Source: Stenotrophomonas sp. 57 (GTDB lineage: Bacteria > Pseudomonadota > Gammaproteobacteria > Xanthomonadales > Xanthomonadaceae). Taken from it: a DNA stretch of 64,000 bases. The notes below the pieces were generated by a model that saw nothing but the letters and a program-made list of their open reading frames with translations, ran no database searches and was not told the origin of the DNA. This document shows positions 47,024 through 54,909 of the stretch, piece after piece (position 1 is the stretch's first letter; every line of letters starts with the position of its first letter). The stretch covers positions 4,276,001-4,340,000 of the forward strand of contig NZ_CP127407.1 of NCBI RefSeq assembly GCF_030291075.1, given 5' to 3'. The position numbers and the translations under genes were made by a program.

Positions 47024-47989
47024 TCAGGCGCGATCACCAAAATACTCGCGGCACCACTGCACCACAGGCGGCAGGCCTTCTTCGATCGGGGTCACCGCAT
47101 CGAAGCCGAAAGCGTCATGTGCGCGGCGGGTATCGGCCATCGTGCGCACCATGTCGCCGGGCTGCATGGGCTTGTAGACCTTCTGCGCGGGGCGGCCGGC
47201 GGCCTGCTCGATCACGCTGATGAAGCGCTCCAGCTCCACCGGCGTATGGTTGCCGAGGTTGAACACCCGGTGCGGCACCGTACCGTCGGCCGGATGCGCG
47301 AGGGCGCCGAGGATACCGGAGACGATGTCGGAGACATGTGTGAAATCGCGCTGCATGCGGCCTTCGTTGAATACGTCGATCGGCCGACCGGCCAGCACCG
47401 CGCGCGAGAACAGCAGCGGTGCCATGTCCGGCCGGCCCCACGGGCCGTACACGGTGAAGAAGCGCAGGCCGGTGGCATGCAGGCCGTACAGCTGCGCGTA
47501 GGTATAAGCCATCAGCTCGTTGGCGGCCTTGGTCGCCGCGTACAGCGAGCGCGGCTGGTCCACGCGCTGGTCCTCGGAGAACGGCGGCGTGGCCGAATCA
47601 CCGTAGACCGAACTGCTGGAGGCATACACCAGGTGCTGCACGCCACGGTGGCGGCACAGCTCGAGCATGTTGACGAAGCCGACCAGGTTGCTGTCGACGT
47701 AGGCGTGCGGGTTTTCCAGCGAATAGCGCACGCCGGCCTGCGCGGCCAGATGGATCACGGCGGTCGGCTGCACCTCGTCGAACAGCGCGGCCAGGCCATC
47801 GCGATCGGTCAGGTCCAGTGTGCGCAGGTCCAGCGTCGGGCACAGCGCAGCCACGCGATCATGCTTGATCTGCGGGTCGTAGTAGTCGTTGAAGTTGTCC
47901 AGCCCGACCACGGCCTGGCCCGCCTCCAGCAGCGCGCGGGCGGTATAGGCACCGATGAAGCCGGCAGCGCCGGTGAGCAGGATGGTCAT
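47024..47989 (-). CDS. NAD-dependent nucleotide-sugar epimerase (UDP-glucuronate 4-epimerase type)
   Basis: 321 residues. N-terminal Rossmann motif LTGAAGFIGAYTA and the catalytic SSSSVYG...YAATK pair (Ser/Tyr-x3-Lys). The pattern YGLHATGLRFFTVYGPWGRPDMA fits UDP-glucuronate/galacturonate 4-epimerases. It supplies a sugar for lipopolysaccharide or capsule. It is 90 bases after the GT2 start on the same strand, so possibly the same transcription unit. Confidence 0.9.
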   Translation of the reverse strand: MTILLTGAAGFIGAYTARALLEAGQAVVGLDNFNDYYDPQIKHDRVAALCPTLDLRTLDLTDRDGLAALFDEVQPTAVIHLAAQAGVRYSLENPHAYVDSNLVGFVNMLELCRHRGVQHLVYASSSSVYGDSATPPFSEDQRVDQPRSLYAATKAANELMAYTYAQLYGLHATGLRFFTVYGPWGRPDMAPLLFSRAVLAGRPIDVFNEGRMQRDFTHVSDIVSGILGALAHPADGTVPHRVFNLGNHTPVELERFISVIEQAAGRPAQKVYKPMQPGDMVRTMADTRRAHDAFGFDAVTPIEEGLPPVVQWCREYFGDRA

Positions 47990-48040
47990 TGCAGTTGCCT
48001 GGAAATCAATGAGTACAGGTGCAGAGGATACGCTGCGGGC

Positions 48041-48772
48041 TCAGAACAGCCCGAAACGCTTCTTGGCCACATTGGCGCGGCCGGGTTCGATCACGTCCTG
48101 GATCTTCTTCGCATCGAAGCGGTCGAGCAGCGCCTCGGCGCCCTTCTTCAGCTTCAGATCCATCTCTTCCGGATACAGCGGAACCAGGGTCATGAAGCTG
48201 ATGGTCCTGCCGTCGTCCAGTTCCAGCGTGGCGAATTCTTCCGGGGCAGTCACCGGTGGCAGCACGATGGCACCGTCGAAGCCCACCCCCGGCGCGTAGG
48301 GCTCGCTGGGATGGCCGTTGGGAATGGTGTGGCCGAAGCCCAGCCAGGTGTCGTACTCGTGTGGCAAACGCGCCATGCCCTTCAGCAGGCGCACCGGCCA
48401 GTAATTGCGCTCGTCCTCGAAGGCGTCCTGGGACATCGGCCAGTCGGCCGGCAGGGTCACCATCAGTTCCATGTAGCGCGGCACGTCCGCGTCCACCTCG
48501 GCGGGCACGGCCATCGGCAGATCGCTCATGCCGGAGGTCACCAGCCGCAGGTACGGGAACTGGTCGGTGGCCGGCACCACGTGCACGTCGATGTGCACCA
48601 GGTCGGAGATGATCTCGTGGAAGACGCCGGATACCGGGCCCAGGTGGCGCTCAATGTGCGCGCCGATCGCCTCGATGTGTTCTTCACCCTGCGGCGGGGT
48701 GAAGTCCTTCTGGCGGCTGTGGACCAGGATCGGGCTGCCGCCCGGGCTGACGTCGTCGAATGCGTTGCTCAT
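48041..48772 (-). CDS. Suppressor of fused (SUFU) domain protein
   Basis: 243 residues resembling bacterial SUFU-domain proteins, with HIDVHVVPATDQFPYLRLVTSGMS near residue 75 as the best-conserved block (shown here as HIDVHVVPATDQFPY). No signal peptide. Bacterial members are often associated with toxin or immunity roles, but here no toxin gene is adjacent. Start at MSNAFDD (48772), with GGGAG upstream. Function unknown. Confidence 0.75.
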   Translation of the reverse strand: MSNAFDDVSPGGSPILVHSRQKDFTPPQGEEHIEAIGAHIERHLGPVSGVFHEIISDLVHIDVHVVPATDQFPYLRLVTSGMSDLPMAVPAEVDADVPRYMELMVTLPADWPMSQDAFEDERNYWPVRLLKGMARLPHEYDTWLGFGHTIPNGHPSEPYAPGVGFDGAIVLPPVTAPEEFATLELDDGRTISFMTLVPLYPEEMDLKLKKGAEALLDRFDAKKIQDVIEPGRANVAKKRFGLF

Positions 48773-48898
48773 GTCCTGCTCCCTGGATGAGGCCACGGGC
48801 CGGAAGGCAGTACATCCCACGGCGCGCGCGGCGGTACGTTCCCTGTCATTCGCGGGACACGGCAGGAACGGGCCGCGCCCCCTGTCACTGCGCCGGGC

Positions 48899-49822
48899 TC
48901 AGCCCTGGCGCGTACGCAGCTTTTCCAGCACGCCGTCCAGGGTATCCAGGTCGGTGTAGTGGATGATCAGCTTGCCCTTGCCGCCACGGCCGTGATTGAT
49001 CGCCACCTTGGCGCCGAGCGCTTCGGACAGCTCGGTTTCCAGCGAGGCGATGTCGGCCTGCTGCACCTTCGGGGTGGCCACCGGGCGATTGCTCGGCACC
49101 TTGCCTGCGGCAAAGGCCTGCGCACGGCGCTCGACCTCGCGCACCGACCAGCCTTCATCGGCTGCTTCCTGGGCCAGCTTGCCCGCCAGCTCCGGGGCCA
49201 GGGTCAGCAGCGCGCGGGCGTGGCCCATTTCCAGGCGGCGGGTTTCCAGCAGCAGGCGGATCGCCACCGGCAGCTCCAACAGGCGCAGCAGGTTGGACAC
49301 CGCCGCGCGCGAGCGGCCGACGGCCTCGGCGGCCTCGGCATGGGTCAGGGTGAATTCGCTGATCAGGCGCTGCAGCGCCTCGGCTTCTTCCAGCGGGTTG
49401 AGGTCTTCGCGCTGGATGTTCTCGATCAGCGCCATCGCGATGACGGTGCGGTCTTCCAGCTCGCGCACCACCACCGGCACCTCGTCCAGGCCGGCCAGCT
49501 GCGATGCGCGCCAGCGGCGCTCACCGGCGACGATTTCGTAGTTGCCGGCGGGCAGCTGGCGCACCAGGATCGGCTGGATCACGCCCTGCGACTTGATCGA
49601 GTCGGCCAGCTCGGACAGCTTGCCCTCGTCCATCTCGCGGCGCGGCTGGTACTTGCCCGGCTGCAACTGGCCCACGGCCAGCTTGCGCAGCACTTCACCC
49701 GGCAGCGGCTCGATCACCGCGGTGGTGGCCTGCACCTGGCTTACCGCTCCCTTCGGGCCCAGCAGCGCGTCCAGGCCACGGCCGAGGCCCCGCTTCTTGG
49801 CTGCCGGCTTGGTGCTGGTCAT
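48899..49822 (-). CDS. parB: Chromosome partitioning protein ParB
   Basis: 307 residues. N-terminal GLGRGLDALLG and the nucleotide (CTP)-binding region with GERRWRASQLAG and ENIQREDLNPLEEA, then an HTH (THAEAAEAVGRSRAAVSNLL) and a C-terminal dimer domain. It binds parS and spreads on DNA near the origin. Its ATG shares one base with the parA stop. I searched by eye for a parS (TGTTTCACGTGAAACA-like) and found none in the window. Confidence 0.97.
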   Translation of the reverse strand: MTSTKPAAKKRGLGRGLDALLGPKGAVSQVQATTAVIEPLPGEVLRKLAVGQLQPGKYQPRREMDEGKLSELADSIKSQGVIQPILVRQLPAGNYEIVAGERRWRASQLAGLDEVPVVVRELEDRTVIAMALIENIQREDLNPLEEAEALQRLISEFTLTHAEAAEAVGRSRAAVSNLLRLLELPVAIRLLLETRRLEMGHARALLTLAPELAGKLAQEAADEGWSVREVERRAQAFAAGKVPSNRPVATPKVQQADIASLETELSEALGAKVAINHGRGGKGKLIIHYTDLDTLDGVLEKLRTRQG

Positions 49823-50619
49823 CAGACGGTCTCCACGGCCTTGGCGGCCTTGTTGCGTTCGTTGTTGCGGCGGATGATCTCGCCGGCCAGGCCCAGGTAG
49901 GCCACGCCACCGCGCGAGGCGCGGTCGTAGCCGACGATGCTCTGGCCATGGCTGGGCGCCTCGGCCAGGCGCACGTTGCGCGGCACGATGGTGCGGAACA
50001 CGCGATCACCGAAGTGTTCGGTGAGCTCGGCCGAGACCGCGTTGGCCAGGTTGTTGCGCACGTCGAACATGGTGCGCAGCACGCCTTCGATCTCCAGCGC
50101 CGGGTTCAGGCTGGTGCGCAGCGCTTCGATGGTTTCCACCAGCGCGCTCAGGCCTTCCAGCGCGTAGTACTCGCACTGCATCGGCACGATCACCGAGTCG
50201 GCGGCGGCCAGCGCATTGAGCGTCAGCAGCGACAGTGCCGGCGGGCAGTCGATCAGGATGTAGTCGTACTCGTCGCGGATCGGCGCCAGCGCGCGCTTCA
50301 GGCGCTGCTCGCGCTCGCTCTGGCCCATCAGCTGGATCTCGGCGGCGGTCAGGTCGATGTTGCCGGGAAGCAGGTCGTAGCCTTCGGCAGTCTGCACGCG
50401 CACATCGGCGGCGCTGTTCTCGCCCAGCAGCAGATCACAGGTGGAGGCGGCCAGCTCGCGCTTGTCCACGCCGCTGCCCATGGTCGCGTTGCCCTGCGAA
50501 TCAAGGTCGACCAGCAGCACGCGCTTGGGGGCGTTGGCCAGGGAAGCGGCCAGGTTGACGGCGGTCGTGGTCTTGCCGACGCCACCCTTCTGGTTGGCGA
50601 TGGCGATGATGCGGGCCAT
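49822..50619 (-). CDS. parA: Chromosome partitioning ATPase ParA (Soj)
   Basis: 265 residues from ATG 50619. Deviant Walker A KGGVGKTTTAVNLA, switch I and Walker B VLLVDLDSQGNAT, and IDCPPALSLLTLNAL. It drives segregation of ParB-bound origins. The long frame upstream to 50715 has no coding support. Positioned between rsmG and parB, the usual origin-proximal order. Confidence 0.97.
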   Translation of the reverse strand: MARIIAIANQKGGVGKTTTAVNLAASLANAPKRVLLVDLDSQGNATMGSGVDKRELAASTCDLLLGENSAADVRVQTAEGYDLLPGNIDLTAAEIQLMGQSEREQRLKRALAPIRDEYDYILIDCPPALSLLTLNALAAADSVIVPMQCEYYALEGLSALVETIEALRTSLNPALEIEGVLRTMFDVRNNLANAVSAELTEHFGDRVFRTIVPRNVRLAEAPSHGQSIVGYDRASRGGVAYLGLAGEIIRRNNERNKAAKAVETV

Positions 50620-50732
50620 GCAGGTGTGCCTCGTCGACGGATGGTTGGGACCGGTCATTATGCGTACAACCGGCCCCGGGCGGAAATCGTGAATCGCCAA
50701 CCTCTTGTTCCACAAGGGGCTGGCGATGGCAA

Positions 50733-51371
50733 TCAGGGGCCTATAACCGTGACCAGGTGGCGTTCGCCGGCCAGGCCGGGCACGCTCAGCGGGGTCACCT
50801 CGCGCACCTGCCAGCCCGCCGGCAGCTCCGCGATCTCCTCATGGGGATAGACGCCCTTCATGGCCAGCAGTACGCCACCCGGGCGCAGCAGGTGGCCGCC
50901 GACGCGGACGATGCCGGCCAGGGTGTCCATCGCGCGCGCGGTCAGCTGGTCGTAGCGGCCTGCCTCGTCCAGGGCCTCGGCGCGCGATTCAGCCACGCGG
51001 GCATTGCCCAGGCCCAGCTGGCGCACGGCCTCGCGCATGAAGCGCGCCTTCTTGCCGTTGCTCTCCACCAGGGTGACCTGCAGGCCCGGGCAGGCGATCG
51101 CCAGCGGGATGCCGGGCAGGCCGGGGCCCGTGCCGAGGTCGGCCAGGCTGCCATCGGCCACGAACGGCTGCATCGCCAGCGAATCGAGCAGGTGGCGGGT
51201 GACCATCTCCTGCGGGTCGCGGATGGCGGTGAGGTTGTAGGTGCCGTTCCAGCGGTGCAGCAGGGCCAGGTAGCGCAGCAGCGGCGGCGCCAGCGCGGCG
51301 TCCAGGCCCATGCTGGCCAGGCCCTGTTCCAGCGTGGCGGCCACGCTGGCGGGAAGTGGGTGTTCGCTCAT
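50733..51371 (-). CDS. rsmG: 16S rRNA (guanine-527-N7) methyltransferase RsmG
   Basis: 212 residues with the SAM-binding [15 protein letters not shown]. Surrounding blocks are [20 protein letters not shown] and [14 protein letters not shown]. It methylates G527 of 16S rRNA. First gene of the rsmG-parA-parB unit, with 113 bases before parA. Confidence 0.97.
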   Translation of the reverse strand: MSEHPLPASVAATLEQGLASMGLDAALAPPLLRYLALLHRWNGTYNLTAIRDPQEMVTRHLLDSLAMQPFVADGSLADLGTGPGLPGIPLAIACPGLQVTLVESNGKKARFMREAVRQLGLGNARVAESRAEALDEAGRYDQLTARAMDTLAGIVRVGGHLLRPGGVLLAMKGVYPHEEIAELPAGWQVREVTPLSVPGLAGERHLVTVIGP

Positions 51372-51410
51372 GCCGGCATTATCGCCGGTTTTGCACGCTG
51401 ATTCCCCGCT

Positions 51411-52010
51411 TCAGTGCGGATACCAGGCCAATGCAGCACGGAACTGCCCGGTGGCCTGCCATTCGTGCAGGTGCCAGCGCGCGGCCTCGCCCAGTTCCGG
51501 GTCGCACCAGCGCAGATGCAGGGCGCCATCCGCCCCCCGCGCCAGCTGCAGGCGGTGCAGGCCGAACGAGATGCCCTGCCCGTGTGCCTTCAGGATGGCT
51601 TCCTTGACGCACCACACGCGGAAGAACCAGTGCTCGCGGTCGGCCTCGTCCAGGCTTTCCAGCCAGGCCACCTCGGCGGGGTGGAAGAAGCGCTGCACGA
51701 TCTCCAGCAGGCGCGGCCGCGGTCGCAGCAATTCCAGGTCCACGCCCAACCGCACGCCTTCGCCCAGCGCCACCAGCAGCACCTCGCCGCTGTGGCTCCA
51801 GCCGGTGCCGTAGTGGGCCAGCGTACCGCTCAGCTCCGGCCGGCCCTTGTCGTCGCGGACCAGCGGCAGCGTCTCCGGATCGGTGCCCAGTGCCTGTGCC
51901 AGTACCTGCCGTGCCTGCGGTTCGCCGCGATGGCCGGGCACGTGCGGGCGCCGCCAGACCGTCACCGGGCCGAAGCGCCACGGGCCGTCGAGGGTGGCTG
52001 GCAGGCTCAT
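51411..52010 (-). CDS. 4'-phosphopantetheinyl transferase (Sfp type)
   Basis: 199 residues. The Mg-binding GVDLEL and the WCVKEAILKAHGQG motif (W-C-V-K-E-A-x-x-K) define Sfp-type enzymes. It transfers phosphopantetheine from CoA to carrier proteins. The window also encodes two aryl polyene ACPs, its plausible substrates. Located next to rsmG on the same strand with 39 bases between. Start at MSLPATL (52010). Confidence 0.9.
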   Translation of the reverse strand: MSLPATLDGPWRFGPVTVWRRPHVPGHRGEPQARQVLAQALGTDPETLPLVRDDKGRPELSGTLAHYGTGWSHSGEVLLVALGEGVRLGVDLELLRPRPRLLEIVQRFFHPAEVAWLESLDEADREHWFFRVWCVKEAILKAHGQGISFGLHRLQLARGADGALHLRWCDPELGEAARWHLHEWQATGQFRAALAWYPH

Positions 52011-52094
52011 CCGCAAGCCCCCATCACGCAATTGCACGACGGGTTCACGGCCGTGCGCGTCAACTGGTCACAGTTTTCCACCGGAGGTTCGATC

Positions 52095-52346
52095 ATGGGC
52101 ATCATCATCTGGCTGATCGTCGGCGGCATCGTAGGCTGGCTGGCCAGCATCATCATGAGGCGCGACGCCCAGCAGGGCATCATCCTGAACATCGTGGTCG
52201 GCATCGTCGGCGCGCTGATTTCCGGCTGGCTGTTCGGCGGCGGCATCAACGAAGCGATCACCCTCCGCACCTTCCTGTTCTCGCTGATCGGTGCGGTGAT
52301 CCTGCTGGCGATCGTCAACCTGTTCACCCGCAAGAGCATACGGTGA
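52095..52346 (+). CDS. GlsB/YeaQ/YmgE family membrane protein
   Basis: 83 residues, three short hydrophobic helices (IIWLIVGGIVGWLASIIMR, ILNIVVGIVGALISGWLFGG, FLFSLIGAVILLAIVNLF). ATG at 52095 follows GGAGG. Members are small stress-inducible membrane proteins of unknown mechanism. It is divergent from the PPTase gene and convergent with xthA. Confidence 0.9.
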   Translation: MGIIIWLIVGGIVGWLASIIMRRDAQQGIILNIVVGIVGALISGWLFGGGINEAITLRTFLFSLIGAVILLAIVNLFTRKSIR

Positions 52347-52386
52347 CCTGAGGGTCGCGCCGACCGCTGGCCGGCAGTCCTTCCAG

Positions 52387-52415
52387 AACGGGCCCGGCAA
52401 TCGCCGGGCCCCGTT
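52387..52415. terminator. Hairpin between glsB-like gene and xthA
   Basis: Stem AACGGGCCCGGC / GCCGGGCCCCGTT with one bulged base and loop AATC; it may terminate both convergent genes. No clear T-run. Confidence 0.6.
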
Positions 52416-52418
52416 CGT

Positions 52419-53186
52419 TCAGCCCAGCTGCACCCACGCCGGCGCATGGTCGCTCGGACGTTCCCAGGTGCGCGGCTCGCGGTCGATGCCCGAGGCCGCC
52501 GCACTGGCCTTCAGTGCGTCGGAGACCAGCGTCAGGTCGATGCGCAGGCCCAGGTTGCGGCGGAAGCCGGCCGCGCGGTAATCCCACCAGCTGAACACCC
52601 CGGCCTCGTCGTTGTGCAGGCGGAAACCATCGTGCAGGCCCAGCTGCAGCAGCTTGTTGAGTGCGCCGCGCTCGGCGGTGGAGGTGAGGATGTGGTTTTC
52701 GTTCCACACCTCCGGGTCGTGCACATCGCGCGCGTCCGGGGCGATGTTGAAGTCGCCCATCACGATCAGCTTCGGGTGCCGCTGCAGTTCTTCGGCGATC
52801 CATGCATGCACCGCCTCGAGCCAGCGCAGCTTGTAGTCGTACTTGTCGGTGCCGATGTCCTGGCCGTTGACCACGTACAGGTTGATTACCCGCAGGTCGC
52901 CGAAGGTACCGGCGATGACGCGCTTCTGCTCGTCCTCGAAGCCGGGAATGCCGATCTGCACGTCCTGTGCCGGCTCACGCGACAGCAGCGCCACGCCGTT
53001 GTACGTCTTTTGGCCGGCGAACACGCTGCGGTAGCCGGCTTCGGCCAATGCCGAATCGGGGAACTTGTGGTCCTCCAGCTTGGTTTCCTGGATACCGACG
53101 ATGTCCGGACCGAAGTCCTTGAGCCACTGCTGCACGTGCGGCAGGCGGACATTGAGCGAATTGACGTTCCACGAGGCGATTTTCAT
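52419..53186 (-). CDS. xthA: Exodeoxyribonuclease III
   Basis: 255 residues. N terminus MKIASWNVNSLNVRLPHV, the catalytic ETKLEDHKFP segment and MGDFNIAPDARDV with C-terminal WERPSDHAPAWVQL (Asp-His). It is an AP endonuclease and 3'-5' exonuclease in base excision repair. Confidence 0.95.
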   Translation of the reverse strand: MKIASWNVNSLNVRLPHVQQWLKDFGPDIVGIQETKLEDHKFPDSALAEAGYRSVFAGQKTYNGVALLSREPAQDVQIGIPGFEDEQKRVIAGTFGDLRVINLYVVNGQDIGTDKYDYKLRWLEAVHAWIAEELQRHPKLIVMGDFNIAPDARDVHDPEVWNENHILTSTAERGALNKLLQLGLHDGFRLHNDEAGVFSWWDYRAAGFRRNLGLRIDLTLVSDALKASAAASGIDREPRTWERPSDHAPAWVQLG

Positions 53187-53221
53187 GGGGGCATTCTACC
53201 CGGGTGGGCCTGGGTTGCCTT

Positions 53222-53258
53222 GTAGAGCCGAGCCCACGCTCGGCTGCCTGTACTCTAC
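53222..53258. repeat. Single SMAG unit
   Basis: GTAGAGCCGAGCCCACGCTCGGC with no intact inverted partner; a CTCTAC remnant follows. Confidence 0.85.
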
Positions 53259-53279
53259 AGAGTCACGCCATGCGTGGCT

Positions 53280-54689
53280 TCACCGAACCATCAGCTTCAA
53301 CAACCCCGCAATCTTCGTATACGGCGGCCGCAGCCGGTCGCTGGCCGCCCAGCGCGACTGCCACAACACCGGCAACCGCTTGCTCATGGCATCGAACCCG
53401 GCGCGCCCGTGGTACGCGCCCATGCCACTCGCCCCCACCCCGCCAAACGGCAGGCCGTCGGCGGCGAAGTGCAGCAGCGTGTCGTTCACCGTCACCCCGC
53501 CCGCCACGACCTGGCCGAGGATGCGCTCCACCGTGGCCGTGTCATGGCTGAAGGGATACAGCGCCAGCGGCCGGTCGCGCGACAGCACATCGGCCAGCGC
53601 CGCCTGCAGATCGGGGTAGGCGCGCACCGGCAGGATCGGTCCGAAGATCTCCTCGCGCATCAGGTCCAGGTCATCCGGCGGGTCCAGCACCACGGTCGGC
53701 ACCAGCAGGCGCTCGCGGTCGGCGCGCGCCTCTTCCACCTGCGCCAGCGGAATGACCGGCACGCCGTGTTCGCGCGCCTGCGCCAGATAGCCCTGCAGGC
53801 GCTGGTACTGGCCGTCGTTGATGATGCGCGTGTAGTCATCGGCATCACTGAAATCGCCGTAGCGCTCGCGCACCTGCTGCTGCAGCGCCTGCACGAACTC
53901 GCGCTGGCGCGCGGTGTCGATCAGCACATAGTCCGGCGCAATGCAGGTCTGCCCGGCGTTGAACCACTTGCCGGTGGCCAGCCGCGCGGCGGCTTTGTCC
54001 AGCGGGAAGTCACGGCAGACGATGGCAGGCGACTTGCCGCCCAGTTCCAGCGTGACCGGCACCAGATGCTCGGCGGCCGCTGCCATCACCTTGCGGCCCA
54101 CGGCCGTCGAGCCGGTGAACAGCAGATGGTCCAGCGGCAGCGACGACACCGCTGCGGCCACGTCCGCGCCACCCTGCACCACCGCCACTCGATCCGGCGG
54201 GAACACGCTGGCCAGCAGGTCGGCCAGGAACGCGCTGGCGCGCGGCGTGTGTTCCGAAGGCTTCAGCAGCACGTGGTTGCCGGCGGCGATGGCGGTGGCC
54301 AGTGGCACCAGTGCCAGCGTGACCGGGTAGTTCCAGGGCGAGATCACCCCGACCACGCCCAACGGCGTCGGCCGCAGCTGCGCGCGCGCCGGCCACAGCT
54401 TCCAGCCGGACGATGCGCGCTGCGGCTTCGACCAGCGCCGCAGGTGGCGGCGCAGGTGGTCGATGGCCGACAGCACGCTCATGCCATCGGCCAGCTTCGA
54501 TTCAACGTGGGCGCGATGCCCGAAGTCCTCGGCGATGGCCTGCGCCATTTCGTCCAGGCGTGGCTTCAGCCCCTCGCGCAGGCGGCGCAGGTCGGCCTCA
54601 CGCTGGTCGAGCGTGGGGCGCTGCGACTGCCAGGCGCTGCGCAGGGCGTGCAGGAGGGCAGGAAGGTCGGCTGGGGCGGTTGTGGTCAT
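53280..54689 (-). CDS. Coniferyl-aldehyde-type aldehyde dehydrogenase
   Basis: 469 residues, ALDH superfamily. Catalytic Cys in NAGQTCIAPDYV, general base Glu in TLELGGKSPAI, and cofactor-binding GVISPWNYPV and FTGSTAVGRKV. Its shorter length and C-terminal LPFGGVGASGMGAYHG fit the coniferyl aldehyde dehydrogenase (CalB) group, which oxidises aromatic or fatty aldehydes. Start at MTTTAPAD (54689); the upstream frame runs into repeat DNA. Single gene. Confidence 0.88.
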   Translation of the reverse strand: MTTTAPADLPALLHALRSAWQSQRPTLDQREADLRRLREGLKPRLDEMAQAIAEDFGHRAHVESKLADGMSVLSAIDHLRRHLRRWSKPQRASSGWKLWPARAQLRPTPLGVVGVISPWNYPVTLALVPLATAIAAGNHVLLKPSEHTPRASAFLADLLASVFPPDRVAVVQGGADVAAAVSSLPLDHLLFTGSTAVGRKVMAAAAEHLVPVTLELGGKSPAIVCRDFPLDKAAARLATGKWFNAGQTCIAPDYVLIDTARQREFVQALQQQVRERYGDFSDADDYTRIINDGQYQRLQGYLAQAREHGVPVIPLAQVEEARADRERLLVPTVVLDPPDDLDLMREEIFGPILPVRAYPDLQAALADVLSRDRPLALYPFSHDTATVERILGQVVAGGVTVNDTLLHFAADGLPFGGVGASGMGAYHGRAGFDAMSKRLPVLWQSRWAASDRLRPPYTKIAGLLKLMVR

Positions 54690-54726
54690 GGACCGACTAT
54701 ACGGGGGGGGGCCGAGCCATGTAACG

Positions 54727-54827
54727 GTAGAGCCGACTGGGTAGAGTCGACTGTCAGTCGACTGCCCTTTGCGGGACATCTGGAAACCCCGCGCTGCGCG
54801 CGATAGTCGACTGACAGTCGACTCTAC
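54727..54827. repeat. Composite GTAG palindrome (GAGTCGACTGTCAGTCGACT core)
   Basis: Two GTAG starts (54727, 54741), GAGTCGACTGTCAGTCGACT, a spacer with GCGCTGCGCGC and the inverted partner ending AGTCGACTCTAC. The first GTAGAGCCGACTGG is a truncated copy, giving a nested insertion-like arrangement. Confidence 0.85.
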
Positions 54828-54858
54828 CCCGCCTCAATTCCCCCATTCCCTCGAACAG

Positions 54859-54886
54859 AAAGGCCGCGGTCTGCACCGCGGCCTTT
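54859..54886 (-). terminator. Bidirectional-type terminator after MHS transporter gene
   Basis: 12-bp stem AAAGGCCGCGGT / ACCGCGGCCTTT with loop CTGC, just beyond the stop of the gene at 54910. Confidence 0.75.
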
Positions 54887-54909
54887 CCTTCATCCGGTGA
54901 ACATCATTC

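Noticed and set aside
48899..51371. parS site near parAB
   Set aside because: No TGTTTCACGTGAAACA-like palindrome was found by eye; a short CACAAGGG-type match at about 50711 does not fit the consensus.
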